Origin: Serripes groenlandicus
Taxonomy: Eukaryota; Mollusca; Bivalvia; Cardiida; Cardiidae
Assembly: GCA_031761405.1 (NCBI GenBank)
Contig: JASEVX010000011.1
Span: 65,823,217 to 65,887,216, forward strand
Direction: 5' to 3'
Length of the DNA stretch: 64,000 bases
Made by a program: the position numbers and the translations under genes. This document shows, one piece after another, positions 49,483 to 59,697 of this stretch. Every line of letters starts with the position of its first letter. Within the stretch, counting starts at the first letter, position 1. Under the pieces are notes generated by a model. The model ran no database searches and was not told the DNA's origin. It saw only the letters and a program-made list of their open reading frames with translations.

Positions 49483-49695
49483 TCAAAAGGCGACACTAGA
49501 TTCAAAGTGCTTGGCCAACTTCGGAATAACTTCCTCAAGGACTTTTTTAGAATTTGTGATTCTTGGTAACCCATCACTGTTTGCTGCTGTGAAAGAATCA
49601 TGAAGTCCATCTTCACCTGACCGCTTGAAGATCACCTTCATATGGTTCAAGTTTAACCCTGATCCAGCAATATTTTCTGCAGTTGGGCGCTTCAT
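49483..49695 (-). CDS. Possible exon of an unidentified (perhaps transposon-related) protein
   Basis: A 70-codon minus-strand ORF: MKRPTAENIAGSGLNLNHMK, then a VIFKRSGEDGLHD-type stretch, then GLPRITNSKKVLEEVIPKL. The pattern GL-x(3)-HxK-xxFxRxGxxGL ... PR-[IV]-T-x-SKK-[IV]-[IL] reminds me of a short C-terminal module seen repeatedly in mollusc and cnidarian predicted proteins, but I cannot name it. It has helix-like charge spacing. It lies 1.4 kb upstream of the Mutator-like relic on the same strand and may be part of it. No splice sites were verified. Confidence 0.35.
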   Translation of the reverse strand: MKRPTAENIAGSGLNLNHMKVIFKRSGEDGLHDSFTAANSDGLPRITNSKKVLEEVIPKLAKHFESSVAF

Positions 49696-49699
49696 TATA

Positions 49700-51280
49700 C
49701 CATAATGATATTTAGGTGTCTAAAGATCTAATGTTGGAAGACTTTGCAGTATTAAACTGTAATGAATGTTTCATTGCAACAGGGGAAAAACTAAAAGCTA
49801 AATGCTCTGACTCATCATAAAGTGTAAGAAGTTTTCCCAGGGCCTCGACATCAGCTTCAACAGTGACTGCACTCTTTTAATTTCATAAATGCTTAATTTT
49901 GATATTAAATATCTTTAAACTTGTTAGAATTATTTGTATTTTTTGTTTATATACTCTCTTTTTTTGTTATCATACTTCTGCTCAACTGGAAGGAGAATAG
50001 ACTCCCTTCTCTCCTTCCAAAGCTTGTGTTACACTTAACTTATAACTAGAGGCATTAACACTTAAGTTAATATCTGTTAATATTTCAGTATCTATGTTTT
50101 TTGTTTATCTAATTGATCTAGTTAGAGCAGATTTAAAATTAAGAAACTTCAGCTTGTATGACACTTTATTGTTGCAGTCAATGTTAAGCAAACGGTAAAC
50201 CAAATGGTTTGAAGGCTTAACTTGTCATTTCACGACTAAACTTTACATGCTGAATATCCCATAGATCGTAGCATATACATTTTATAATCCCTACGTCAAA
50301 ATGGACCCTTTTTGCTCTTGATAACATTTTATTATAGAAAATGGTATCCAGGTGAGCAATAAAGGAACATCTTGGCCTTCTTGTTTAAGATAAAGGTACA
50401 TTTGGCCTTCTTGTTCAAAATATTAACATCCTGTCCGTGTGCACAGGTTATTTAAATGTATTGAACTGCATCTGCCTCCCTTTAAGTCATGCTTTAAAAT
50501 CATGCGCGGCGTCTTTGATGCTTAGCATCAAATTTCGTCTTGTTAGTTGGTTGAAATGCAACATGAAAGTGTGTACAGTAGAGTTTGCCTCATCACTGGC
50601 AAGATTTGAGGCATGAGAGGCGTATCTGTGGGGAGCCAATTGTTTAAACTCAAATTGTGTTCTTATTTTGATCAATATAAATTATAACTTCGGTCTATGG
50701 CCAAGCTGAAGGCATTTGTCACATTCCTGTGACAGCTCTTGATGGAAACATTTGTCACGTGACCCGGAAATGGCAAGTTCGAGCCGAAACTGTCAAATTT
50801 ACAGCTTGTAATAGCAGACACTAAAAAAACATTTTAACAAATTTATATAATTGTTGAAATAAATCATGGTTTGGAGGAAGTATTTGTTAAACATTTTATG
50901 TAGTTTTGTTTCTCTCAGCTTTCCTTTCAAAGGGACAAGAATCGTTAATTTGGTTATTGACCCGGTACTGTTGAGTTCACTGTAGCAGTATTATTACTCC
51001 AATTGACATTTTTCTGGTCGTAAATATTGTAACGAGTTGAACATATTTGCGATCTATTTGGGTCATGTTATGTCGAACATCGGTGTTTACGATGAATAAA
51101 TGTAGTTCAAAGGTATATACTTTTTATTTATTGACTGCCAATAACAATAACAATAATGTTGAAAGGGAGTAACTTTAACAATTTCTTTGATGCTGTATGT
51201 TTTAGAGTCTCCTGATGCTTTTGTTTGTTTTTTTGAATCATTTTTATAAATGAGTAATAAATTCGGAAAAGGTTGATAAA
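49700..51280. other. AT-rich stretch without recognisable genes
   Basis: A short repeated phrase (CTTGGCCTTCTTGTT / TTTGGCCTTCTTGTT) occurs twice near 50370 and 50400. Nothing else was recognised. Confidence 0.4.
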
Positions 51281-51284
51281 GAAA

Positions 51285-51420
51285 ACGTAGTGTTTGACCA
51301 TCCGTCTCGGGTGCGGGATATCGGAGGATCGACCCGGTCGAGTCATACCAAATACAATGCAAATTGTAGTAAGGGCTGCTCTCCATGGGGCTCAGGATAT
51401 GACTGAACAAGTGTTGTTTG
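51285..51420 (+). mobile_element. SINE head-like fragment
   Basis: CGTCTCGGGTGCGGGATATC, GGAGGATCGACCCGGTCGAG and TCATACCAAATACAATGCAA parallel 7700-7760 (CCTCGGGTGCGGGAGGTC and the following B-box-like region). The body is short and diverged. Confidence 0.45.
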
Positions 51421-51549
51421 TAAGCAGTGTAAATCGCCGAACTGTCAACACTTTTTTGGAAACAAACGTTGATAAAGAGCTTACAGTAAAAATGATAAAC
51501 TGCTCAAAGTGAGCAGCCGTCTATCTCGGTAACGAGTATATAAATATTA

Positions 51550-51637
51550 AATGCCTTCCAGTGTGATAGTACATATTGTCAACATGAGAAAAATACTGTT
51601 ACCCGAGGCGAAGCCTACTGTCACACTGGAAAGCATG
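51550..51637. repeat. ~88-bp inverted repeat
   Basis: The left end ATGCCTTCCAGTGTGATAGT is mirrored by the right end CTACTGTCACACTGGAAAGC with few mismatches. It encloses GTTACCCGAGGCGAAGCC. This looks like a miniature fold-back element. Confidence 0.7.
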
Positions 51638-51708
51638 ACCCGATAAATTACTCCGCCTTGCCAGATAAACTTTCTCAATCAACGGCACCAACCTAGTATT
51701 CTCTATAT

Positions 51709-51838
51709 ACCGGTTAACAGTATACTGTTACATAGCACGCGCGTCTAAAAGGTGATGTTATTGTTTGAAATGACGACATGCACGTGCATAATCAACATTT
51801 TAACGCACGTTCCATGTAACAGTATACTGTTAACCGGT
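51709..51838. repeat. 130-bp element with perfect 25-bp inverted termini, each containing a palindrome
   Basis: 51709-51733 and 51814-51838 are exact inverted copies of each other (outer word ACCGGTTAACAGTATACTG). Each arm contains the 16-base perfect palindrome TAACAGTATACTGTTA. The 80-base interior is unique and includes a GCACGCGCG / ACGTGCAT section. Confidence 0.9.
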
Positions 51839-52451
51839 CAAAAACGTACTGTTAGCATGAGACAGTAAGAATTTGCCCATGATGAGTATATGAGAATTTA
51901 ACATTACAAAGTCGCGTGAGGTATAATAATAATGAATATTAGTGTATGGAGCAGACGACCTTCATAATGTCTCATTAAACAGCCTAATTAGGGCTTAACT
52001 TACGCGTTGTTAAAATGGCTCGTTGGATTGGCTGTACACCTTGTGAAACTACCGAGAGACCGTGAATAGTAATTACGTGGGACACAAACACAATATAAAA
52101 GGAAACGTTATCAGATGAACACGACCTCGTTTTGTTTTAAGTGTATTACCCTTTTACACAATCATGTATATACCGTTTGTATGAAAGACATAGACATATC
52201 AACTGCCAACGTTAGCGTTTGTGTTTATAGTGTGCTATCTTAAGTGTTAAACTAGCACATTTTTTCACGAGAGTATTGGTTTGAAAATATGAGCTGGAAA
52301 TTTAAAGCTTGGAACAATTGTGATATAACTGAAATAATGTTGAAAGCGACGCAAATACCATTCAAACTAACAGATGACCTGATACGGATAAGCAATAACT
52401 TCATTCTCATAACAAGATGTACTAATCACTGTGCTGCATTGAACCGACGGT

Positions 52452-52731
52452 GTCGAGCCGTGGTAGCTCAGTCGATAGCGTCCCGGGCTTTACATCCAAG
52501 GGTTGTGAGTTCGAACTCCGACTCGGCCAAAATATTTCAGACGTTTGACAAAAGGTAAAACGTCATTCGTCATCCACCTATGTGGAAACTAGACAGTGGC
52601 TTGGAAACACTGTTGTGTGGAGTACTTGTGTGAGAAAGCCAGAAAACACATGGGTATGTAAATAGGCCGCCGTGATATGACTGAGAAATTGATGAAAACG
52701 ACGTTAAACCCAAAACAATCAATCAATCAAT
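52452..52731 (+). mobile_element. tRNA-derived SINE, full length
   Basis: The head contains an A-box-like GGTAGCTCAGTCGATAGCG and a B-box GAGTTCGAACTCC about 40 bases later. The middle has GTCATTCGTCATCCACCTAT, GTGGAAACTAG and AGAAAGCCAGAAAACACATG. The tail has GCCGCCGTGATATGACTGAG, GAAAACGACGTTAAACCC and ending CAATCAATCAATCAAT. This is the pol III promoter, body and tail order of molluscan SINEs. It is transcribed, if at all, from the internal promoter. Confidence 0.85.
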
Positions 52732-53276
52732 GAACCAGCGGTTACATAGAAAAGGAAGTCCCTTTCGAGTACCAATGGTATCGCTGCACACATCATGTCG
52801 GTTTGAGGCGTAATCTATTACTAACACCGGTCTTATTTATATTTGGGGATATGATACATCAATCAATAAAAGTCATGTGAATATATAAGCTTTGTTCCAG
52901 GAAGAGCGACCCAGACAAACTTATAGCAAATTGGGGGATTAAGATATGCACAATTCTTGAATGACAATGACAATGACAATGAATGTGTGTTAAAAGTTCC
53001 TCCCAACCTTCTGTGACTTATTTGTGAACGACGGAATGCTGTTAGTACCATAGCAACATCGCACCATCTCACTACCAAGCTATCAAATAAACAGTTGCGC
53101 AAGTTATAGATTGCTATTGTGCGTCTTTTTCAACCTGAAATGTGAAGATTTGCATGTATTTAATAAGCTTTCCAAAAGAGAAAAAAACAAAACACATGGG
53201 TAAAATAGAAATGGAAAATGGCTGCCATCCACCTTGATTTTTCACAATCGTCTGCTCTTCGCACCACCGACCAGTC

Positions 53277-53866
53277 GTATCTGAAGCGGAATCGTGGTAA
53301 GAAGTTATCTGTAAACCGGCTTCGTCATTGGTACTTGTATTAAAGGGGCTACGATTCCGTGCCTAAATAAAAAAGTCACGTCATCGTTAACTGAAGTTGA
53401 ATAGCTATCAAAGTCCAATGGCAATTATCTTATAAACGAAAGAAGAAAGATGCGCACATCCACAACTCGAACAACAGTTTGGACTCCCCATTGGTAGTGC
53501 CATGGCTCGATGGTACTATCAGGATTCCGTAGAGAAAATTGCTCACACACATCTAACTGCACCGATTTGCAGTATCTGAAGCGGAATCGTGGTAAGAAGT
53601 TATCTGTAAACCGGCTTCGTCATTGGTACTTGTATTAAAGGGGCTACGATTCCGTGCCTAAATAAAAAAGTCACGTCATCGTTAACTGAAGTTGAATAGC
53701 TATCAAAGTCCAATGGCAATTATCTTATAAACGAAAGAAGAAAGATGCGCACATCCACAACTCGAACAACAGTTTGGACTCCCCATTGGTAGTGCCATGG
53801 CTCGATGGTACTATCAGGATTCCGTAGAGAAAATTGCTCACACACATCTAACTGCACCGATTTGCA
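53277..53866. repeat. Perfect 295-bp tandem duplication
   Basis: 53277-53571 and 53572-53866 each begin GTATCTGAAGCGGAATCGTG and end ACTGCACCGATTTGCA. Read base by base I see no difference. No gene motif inside; a near-inverted pair CGGAATCGTGG / CTACGATTCCGTG lies within each unit. Confidence 0.95.
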
Positions 53867-54126
53867 ATTAAATCTGGGTCTACAGTTGTTGTCAATGCGC
53901 TATCGTTGGTTGTCCTAGCGCATAACACATAAACTAGTTTTTTCATGAAGAAACAAGTTCTTTTTTAGAATTAACAAGTTTTCACAAATCATCGTGACTA
54001 CAAATTTAGCTTCATTTATTGTTGCATTGACGAATGCGCATTAGTTACTGTGATAAAAATATTCAAAATCCCCGCTGTTGCTTTTTAAAATTGCATGCCA
54101 TGAAACGCATTGCGATTAAACATTTG

Positions 54127-54516
54127 TTACATTATACATGACATTTTTGCAATAAAACATGACATTTTTGTCATTATACATGACACTGTTACCCTTATTA
54201 TGCATGTTATTTTTAAACACATTTCAATTACGGTTCTGTTAAAAGAAAAAGTCTTCACCGCATTTTTAAAAACTGTGAGCAAGGATTGACCGTCGTTTTT
54301 TTTACTGTTAAGATCCATGGAAGCTAGGTGTCTGCTCGTTTGAATGGTACCATACGCCTCTTTCAACAATATATGACATTCCGTTGAGGGAATGTACCAT
54401 TTATTCCACAATGTTGATCTTGGTGAAATACTTAAAATGCTATTTCCGGAATCCTTATCGCTTAGGCTGGAAGTCACCTTGAACTTTGGTAAAACTCGAA
54501 CGGAAGTTAGACCCAA
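54127..54516 (-). CDS. Hypothetical 129-codon ORF
   Basis: Minus-strand ORF beginning MGLTSVRVLPKFKVTSS with fairly protein-like composition in its first ~90 residues (for example WNKWYIPSTECHILLKEAYG). The C-terminal 25 residues come from a short tandem ACATGACATTTTTG repeat (54125-54195) and are unlikely to be coding. I do not recognise a family. It may be an exon or chance. Confidence 0.2.
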   Translation of the reverse strand: MGLTSVRVLPKFKVTSSLSDKDSGNSILSISPRSTLWNKWYIPSTECHILLKEAYGTIQTSRHLASMDLNSKKNDGQSLLTVFKNAVKTFSFNRTVIEMCLKITCIIRVTVSCIMTKMSCFIAKMSCIM

Positions 54517-54539
54517 TCTTCCGCGCTGATGAATTTGAT

Positions 54540-54705
54540 ATATCTGCAGCAGACGACTTTTGATCGCATTGTGGCAAAATGTTACAATGTTTTCATCTAT
54601 ATTTAATGAATTTTGTTTCTTTTTGTTTTTCCATATGTTTGCCTAGGTGTTTTAAAAGTCGTCTGCTGCACATTTGTTGTATGTGAGAAAGGGTAAAAGC
54701 CTAGT
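54540..54705. mobile_element. Family-P MITE, core reduced
   Basis: ATCTGCAGCAGACGACTTTT and GCATTGTGGCAAAATGTTAC at the left. AAAGTCGTCTGCTGCACATT and GTTGTATGTGAGAAAGGG at the right. The hairpin is shortened. Confidence 0.8.
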
Positions 54706-55184
54706 CTCACGCCCCCTCCTCGAAACATGCGCTTTAACCATAAATCTCTTTGACGACCCCTTTCTTGAAAGACAGCGCACTGCTCTAGTCAGATCTATTT
54801 GGGACCGCCACAGGTTGTAGATATTTGCATGGTATTATTACAGCTCTAGAGTGCTAGTATAAATAGAACAAGGTTTTTCAATGAATCATCAATATTTGAA
54901 AAATAATACTCCGCGTTCTACTAACTCACACCACAGTGGAAGAAAGTATATTTGAGGTAATATTTTAGATAAAATTGTTCAAGTGTGAATTAATTTAAGT
55001 TAGTCAGGTGGGTAATTGTAGTTTATATTTTAAACTTTCTCCTAGCTATCTCGTCATCGCAGATTCAATTTATTTATTTTTTGTATAATTTACTGAATTT
55101 ATTAAGGATGTGCGGTGATTCATTGAAAAACCAAATAGAATAAGGTATGTAACTAAATCCATTTTATGTTGAATGTATTTTATA

Positions 55185-55300
55185 TTGTCTTTACGCCGCT
55201 TTCAACAATTTCATATTTATTTCACGGAGTTTCCTGGATAAGTTTCCAGTTCTACCGGTCCATTTATCCTGACAACATCGAGTTAGTCGTAATGTTGAGC
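55185..55300 (-). mobile_element. SINE 3' part
   Basis: TTTACGCCGCTTTCAACAAT and TTATTTCACGG are the complement of the conserved SINE end. The following CTACCGGTCCATTTATCCTG resembles the complement of the GACTGGCTGGTGTCAGGATA body at 7800. Confidence 0.55.
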
Positions 55301-55417
55301 GCAAAGGAAGAAAAGACATCGCTACAATTTCTAATAACTTTTTTTTGTAAAGTTGCTTGATGTAATGATGTAAGACACTTAAAATAGTCTCTCCATTTGT
55401 TTGACAAATTTCACAAT

Positions 55418-55612
55418 AGTGACTATCGTCATTTGTCTTCCACCAATGGGCTAACAGTCTATGTTGAACAGCAGCTAGTTGCTCGGAAAGTCTGTTGTTT
55501 GGAATACTGGTGTGATAAAGCCAGGAAACATATGGTTGGGTGAATTGACCGCCGTGATATGACAAATTGTCGAAAACGGCATTAAAATCCAACCAATCAA
55601 TCAACAATTTGT
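55418..55612 (+). mobile_element. SINE body and tail
   Basis: GTCATTTGTCTTCCACCAAT and GGGCTAACAGTCTATGT match the body of the minus-strand SINE at 57165-57345. The tail GCCGCCGTGATATGACAAAT, GAAAACGGCATTAAAATCCA and CCAATCAATCAAC matches 52680-52731. The tRNA head is missing. Confidence 0.75.
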
Positions 55613-55629
55613 GAAAAGTTGTAACACTT

Positions 55630-55925
55630 CGAAATGGAACACAATATATAAGCCGTTCCACGAGAAAACCAACAGTATGGACTCTGCGTAATGTATCGAC
55701 CAAGATCAGCCTGCGCAGTCGGCGCAGGCTAATCAAGGCCGCCACATTCCGTCTCAGGGGGGATAGAGGTATTGAGTAATGATTTCTTGATACCGAAAAT
55801 CCACAGGAGTCGAAAAGTTACTGACCGGTTAAGCCTGCGCAGCATGCTTATGCAGATCCGAGTTGATACTTTACTACGCAGAATCCACAATATTGGTTTC
55901 ATCATGGAACGGCTCATATAATGAA
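55630..55925. mobile_element. Palindromic MITE (family Q)
   Basis: The left end AGCCGTTCCACGAGAAAACC and right end complement AGCCGTTCCATGATGAAACC form terminal inverted repeats, followed inside by a shared TATGGACTCTGCGTA-like block. The interior carries GATCAGCCTGCGCAG and TTAAGCCTGCGCAGCATG hairpins. The 184-codon minus ORF that crosses it and the neighbouring SINEs is an artefact. Confidence 0.8.
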
Positions 55926-56059
55926 AGGCAACCTCTCCAGAGAAACACCTGGCGAAGGCAAATACGTACAGCCGTTCTAGAGGGGTGTATCTCTGAGGTT
56001 GAAGCATTCTCCTGTTCGAAACAATTTGTATCGCACCTGAATGGAAGAAACCATATTGT

Positions 56060-56130
56060 TGGAAATGAGGAAATTACTCGTTATGTGCAAAATTCCTCCT
56101 TTTTACCAAAATGTTTTCCACTCCACCCAA
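56060..56130. mobile_element. Family-P hairpin fragment
   Basis: GTTGGAAATGAGGAAATTAC and CAAAATTCCTCCTTTTTACC followed by AAAATGTTTTCC reproduce the central palindrome of family P with mismatches. Confidence 0.5.
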
Positions 56131-56349
56131 AGAAAATAACATGCCTTTTAGTCCATATTTTCCATCTGCCAATTTGCTTTTCGTTAGAACGTTGGGAATC
56201 TTACACAGTCGTTCTATATAGGAGAGCGCTCTAAAGCGTTGTCGTTTCGAGGGGTTACGGTGTATCTTTATCCCTTCCCTGTTATAACTAAAAAGAAATA
56301 AGAAATAAGACGCGCCCTGCAATGCGTTGGCTCCCTAAAACGGAACTAC

Positions 56350-56579
56350 TTAACCCTTTCCCTCATACGACAATTCTGCAGCAGACGACTTTGAACATAT
56401 TTTGTCAAAACATAGAAAATCTTCATAATTGAAAGGATAACCTATGACAAAAAATGGAAAACATTGCGGCAAAAGGAGAAATTGCACAAAACGTGCAATT
56501 TCTTCTTTTGTCACAATGTTTTCAATACGCCGTCTGCTGCAGAGGCGTCAGAAAGCGTCTATATGAGGGATAGGGTTAA
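56350..56579. mobile_element. Family-P MITE, complete copy with TTAA ends
   Basis: TTAA on both sides (56350-56353 and 56576-56579), left end CCCTTTCCCTCATACGACAA, right end complement CCCTATCCCTCATATAGACG. Inside are CTGCAGCAGACGACTTTGAA, then the central hairpin GGCAAAAGGAGAAATTGCAC mirrored by GTGCAATTTCTTCTTTTGTC, then CGTCTGCTGCAGAGGCGTCA. A TTAA target with CCC-starting ends is the piggyBac superfamily pattern, so it is probably a non-autonomous piggyBac-like element (inference). Confidence 0.85.
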
Positions 56580-56944
56580 GAGGAAAAAAATCCTTGGCAT
56601 AGCATTACGACGGTTTTCGTCTGTGCCAGGGTAAACCATATCGATTGTATTAGTAAATTACCCAGGCAACGCCGTGCTTTCACTGGAACACTGTCATATA
56701 TGGCGTAGAACTAGTGGAGCTTTAGTTCAGTTTGGTTTTCATTCAAAACATGCATTTTTGGACTCAATTGCATATATAGACGGGCATATACTGTGAGCCT
56801 ACACTGCACGCAGATGCATCAATCCTTTCGCACATGCAGACGTATTTTGAAGCATGATCAGAAATGGTTCCAACCGTACTCAATAATTCTGCTTTCATTT
56901 TAAAGAAGTTACAGCAGCAAAATGTTGACATTTATATGAGATTA

Positions 56945-57050
56945 TATTAACCATTTCTCCCCCATACAACAAATCTGCAGCAGACGACTATCAACACATC
57001 TTGGCAAAAATATGAAAAATGAAATATGAAAAATGTAAATTAAAGTATCA
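56945..57050 (+). mobile_element. Family-P MITE, left end only
   Basis: TTAACCATTTCTCCCCCATA and CAAATCTGCAGCAGACGACT, then similarity fades after GGCAAAAATATGAAAAATG. Confidence 0.65.
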
Positions 57051-57164
57051 CTTATTAGCTCCCACTCAGGATTGCTGGGGTAGAATTAGGTCTGACTAAT
57101 ATATATCAGACTAGTCTTTCTGGTTATAATGGGTGCACTTTAGCTCTTTCTCAGGACTGCAGGG

Positions 57165-57345
57165 GTAGAATTAGGCTGCTTTTCCACATAGACTGTAAGC
57201 CCATTGGTTGAAGACGAATGACGCTTGTCACAATGACTCTTGTCTAACGACGGGAAGTATGCTGGGGTTCGAACTCACAATCCCTGGATTGACGGCCCTC
57301 GTCGCTACCGACTGAGCTACCGTGTCTCGGGGTATTTAGTAAAAA
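57165..57345 (-). mobile_element. tRNA-derived SINE, 5' part
   Basis: On the minus strand: the A-box region ACACGGTAGCTCAGTCGGTA, the B-box GTGAGTTCGAACCCCAGC, then GCGTCATTCGTCTTCAACCA and GGGCTTACAGTCTATGTGG. The 3' tail is missing. It continues into a segment where CTCAGGA-TGC-GGGGTAGAATTAGG-like words occur twice (57063 and 57151). Confidence 0.8.
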
Positions 57346-57629
57346 ATAAACAGCGTTATATACAGCTTTTAAAATTTCTATGTATACACGTTTCAATTAC
57401 ATGATCTTAGTTCTTAATAGGCGGTGCTTTTGTTTGTTTTCAAAATGGCGTAAAATATAAAACGTAAACCCTAATATAAAAATAAACAAAATGCTTTCAT
57501 GTCTAAATAGCATTATGTGAACGGGAAATAAAATCCTAAATGTCGATGCAAATGTTCAAGCGTTCACGATTTAAAACGACACGTATGCGCAATTTGAAAA
57601 TATCGACGACGTGCAATATTCGGTGAAGT

Positions 57630-57915
57630 AATGAGATGAGCCGTCCCGCGAGAAAACCAATATTATGGATCCTGCATAAAGTATCGACCCGGATCCGGGC
57701 CTAAGCATGCCACGCAGGCTAACCCGGACAGACAATTTTCGCTTCCTGTGGATTTTCTGTGTTTCATGAGTCATAACTCTATACCCATATCCCCCCAATA
57801 CGGATTATGACGGCCTGGATCAGCCTGCGCGGACTGCGCAGGTTTATCTGGTTCGATACATTACGCAGAGGCCATAATGTTGGTTGTCTCGTGGAACGTC
57901 TCATATATTGATAAC
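57630..57915. mobile_element. Palindromic MITE (family Q), second copy
   Basis: Terminal inverted repeats ATGAGCCGTCCCGCGAGAAA (left) and the complement ATGAGACGTTCCACGAGACA (right). The interior has CGACCCGGATCC, and GATCAGCCTGCGCGGACTGC then GCAGG. It resembles 55630-55925 in ends and hairpin words but differs in the middle. Confidence 0.8.
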
Positions 57916-57948
57916 GGCCGCGTCACACGACAAAAACCTTCTGTACTT

Positions 57949-58177
57949 TTAAACCTTTCCCACATACGACAATTCTGCAGCAGCCGACTTCGAAAACATG
58001 TTGTCAAAAATGCGAAATAACTTCATAAATTAGAGTTTAATCATTAAATAGAGTTGAAAACATTGTGGCCAAAATAGGAAATTGCTCATCATGAGCAATT
58101 TCACCTTTGGCCACAATGTTTTCAAAAGTCGTCTGCTGCTATTGAGTCAAAATGCGTCTCAAGTTCAAGACCAGGTT
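57949..58177. mobile_element. Family-P MITE, nearly complete
   Basis: TTAA then ACCTTTCCCACATACGACAA and CTGCAGCAGCCGACTTCGAA. The hairpin GGAAATTGCTCATCATGAGC is flanked by AAAACATTGTGGCCAAAAT and TTTGGCCACAATGTTTTC, then AAAGTCGTCTGCTGCTATTG. The right terminus is diverged. Confidence 0.85.
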
Positions 58178-58263
58178 ACTCCACGTTCGCCAATAGCTCG
58201 TATAAGACAAGCATTTTCGAAGCATGTGTAAACCGGTTATGTCGATAATACGACCACAAATAT

Positions 58264-58976
58264 GTACGGTTCGATGCCATGCTAATTGCCGTGCAGTTCG
58301 ATGCCAATTAATGCTAATTGCCGTGCAGTTCGATGCCAATTAATGCTAAATGCCGTGCAGTTCAATGCCAATTAATGCTAAATGCCGTGCAGTTTAATGC
58401 CAATTAATGATAAATGCCGTGCAGTTCGCTGCCAATTAATGCTAAATGCCGTGCAGTTCGATGCCAATTAATGCTAATTGCCGTGCAGTTCGATGCCAAT
58501 TAATGCTAAATGCCGTGCAGTTCAATGCCAATTAATGCTAATTGCCGTGCAGTTCAATGCCAATTAATGCTAATTGCCGTGCAGTTCGATGCCAATTAAT
58601 GCTAAATGCCGTGCAGTTCAATGCCAATTAATGCTAATTGCCGCGCAGTTCGATGCCAATTAATGCTAAATGCCGTGCAGTTCAATGCCAATTAATGCTA
58701 ATTGCCGTGCAGTTCAATGCCAATTACTGCTAATTGCCGTGCAGTTCAATGCCAATTAATGCTAATTGCCGTGCAGTTCGATGCCAATTAATGCTAAATG
58801 CCGTGCAGTTCGATGCCAATTAATGCTAATTGCCGTGCAGTTCGATGCCAATTAATGCTAAATGCCGTGCAGTTCGATGCCAATTAATGCTAAATGCCGT
58901 GCAGTTCGATGCCAATTAATGCTAATTGCCGTGCAGTTCGATGCCAATTAATGCTAAATGCCGTGCAGTTCAATAC
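58264..58976 (+). repeat. 32-bp minisatellite, about 22 copies
   Basis: The unit consists of GCCGTGCAGTTCGATGCC followed by AATTAATGCTAAAT. Variation is concentrated at two positions: CG or CA after GTT, and AAAT or AATT before the next unit. The first unit is shortened and the array ends in CAATACCTCC. Confidence 0.97.
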
Positions 58977-59182
58977 CTCCGAAGTTTGAATGACACGGCT
59001 CATAATGGGAGTCCTTTGTGTTGATCTAGACGAACATGTTATAACATCAAATAGCATGATACTATTCAACATGGGCACAAAGCATACATCAACTTCTTCA
59101 ATTTATGTTCTTATTTATTAAATTTTGTCCTCTTACGACACACTTTATGGATCGTAAAGATTGTTCAATTCAATCTTATCAT

Positions 59183-59335
59183 AACCCTTTTTTCACGCAT
59201 CTTCAGCTGACGACTTTTTAAATAAGTGGCAAAATCAGAATTTCCCAAATATTTGATAATTATAAACTATACAGACGTTTGTTTTGTTTGTTTTATTGGG
59301 ATTTTACGCCGCTTTCAACATTATTTCAGCTATAC
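59183..59335. mobile_element. Family-P left end followed by SINE tail
   Basis: ACCCTTTTTTCACGCATCTT and CAGCTGACGACTTTTTAAAT give a diverged family-P left end (59183-59250). TTTATTGGGATTTTACGCCG and CTTTCAACATTATTTCAGC (59295-59333) are the complement of a SINE 3' end. A TACAGACGTTT word on both sides of the SINE piece may be its target duplication. Confidence 0.55.
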
Positions 59336-59697
59336 AGACGTTTCCCGTACTTTTTCAAAGTAGCCTCCAGCAGATGTGTTTGTAGAGAAAATCTTTATTT
59401 TTGTAATTACTGATCCTGCCGTTGAAAACACGAATTTCGCGTTATGCTTTAGGACTATTTTTATGTTGCAAAGCTTTTTCTCGCATAAAGATTCACCGTA
59501 AGTTTGAAGTTTTCTTTAAGTTCTCAAAAGATTGGAAAGTAAAGTATGAGACAAAACAACATAATTATCAGATTCAGTCAAATAAATCTGTGTTTCTAAG
59601 CTAGCTAGGTTTCTGCTCCATAGTCTAGTTATAGAACTGAACATTTCCCGTTGCCATGGTTACTAAATAACAAAAATGTACCAATCGCAAATTTATG

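Noticed and set aside
51087..51410. A 107-codon minus-strand ORF
   Set aside because: It crosses the SINE-like fragment at 51285-51420 in antisense and has no recognisable motif.
52452..52530. A possible tRNA gene
   Set aside because: A- and B-box words are present, but the sequence continues into a SINE body and tail and I could not form a convincing acceptor stem.
55191..55745. A 184-codon minus-strand ORF
   Set aside because: It spans two SINE pieces and part of a palindromic MITE in antisense; parts of it correspond to the SINE tail and to TGCGCAG hairpins, so the open frame is accidental.
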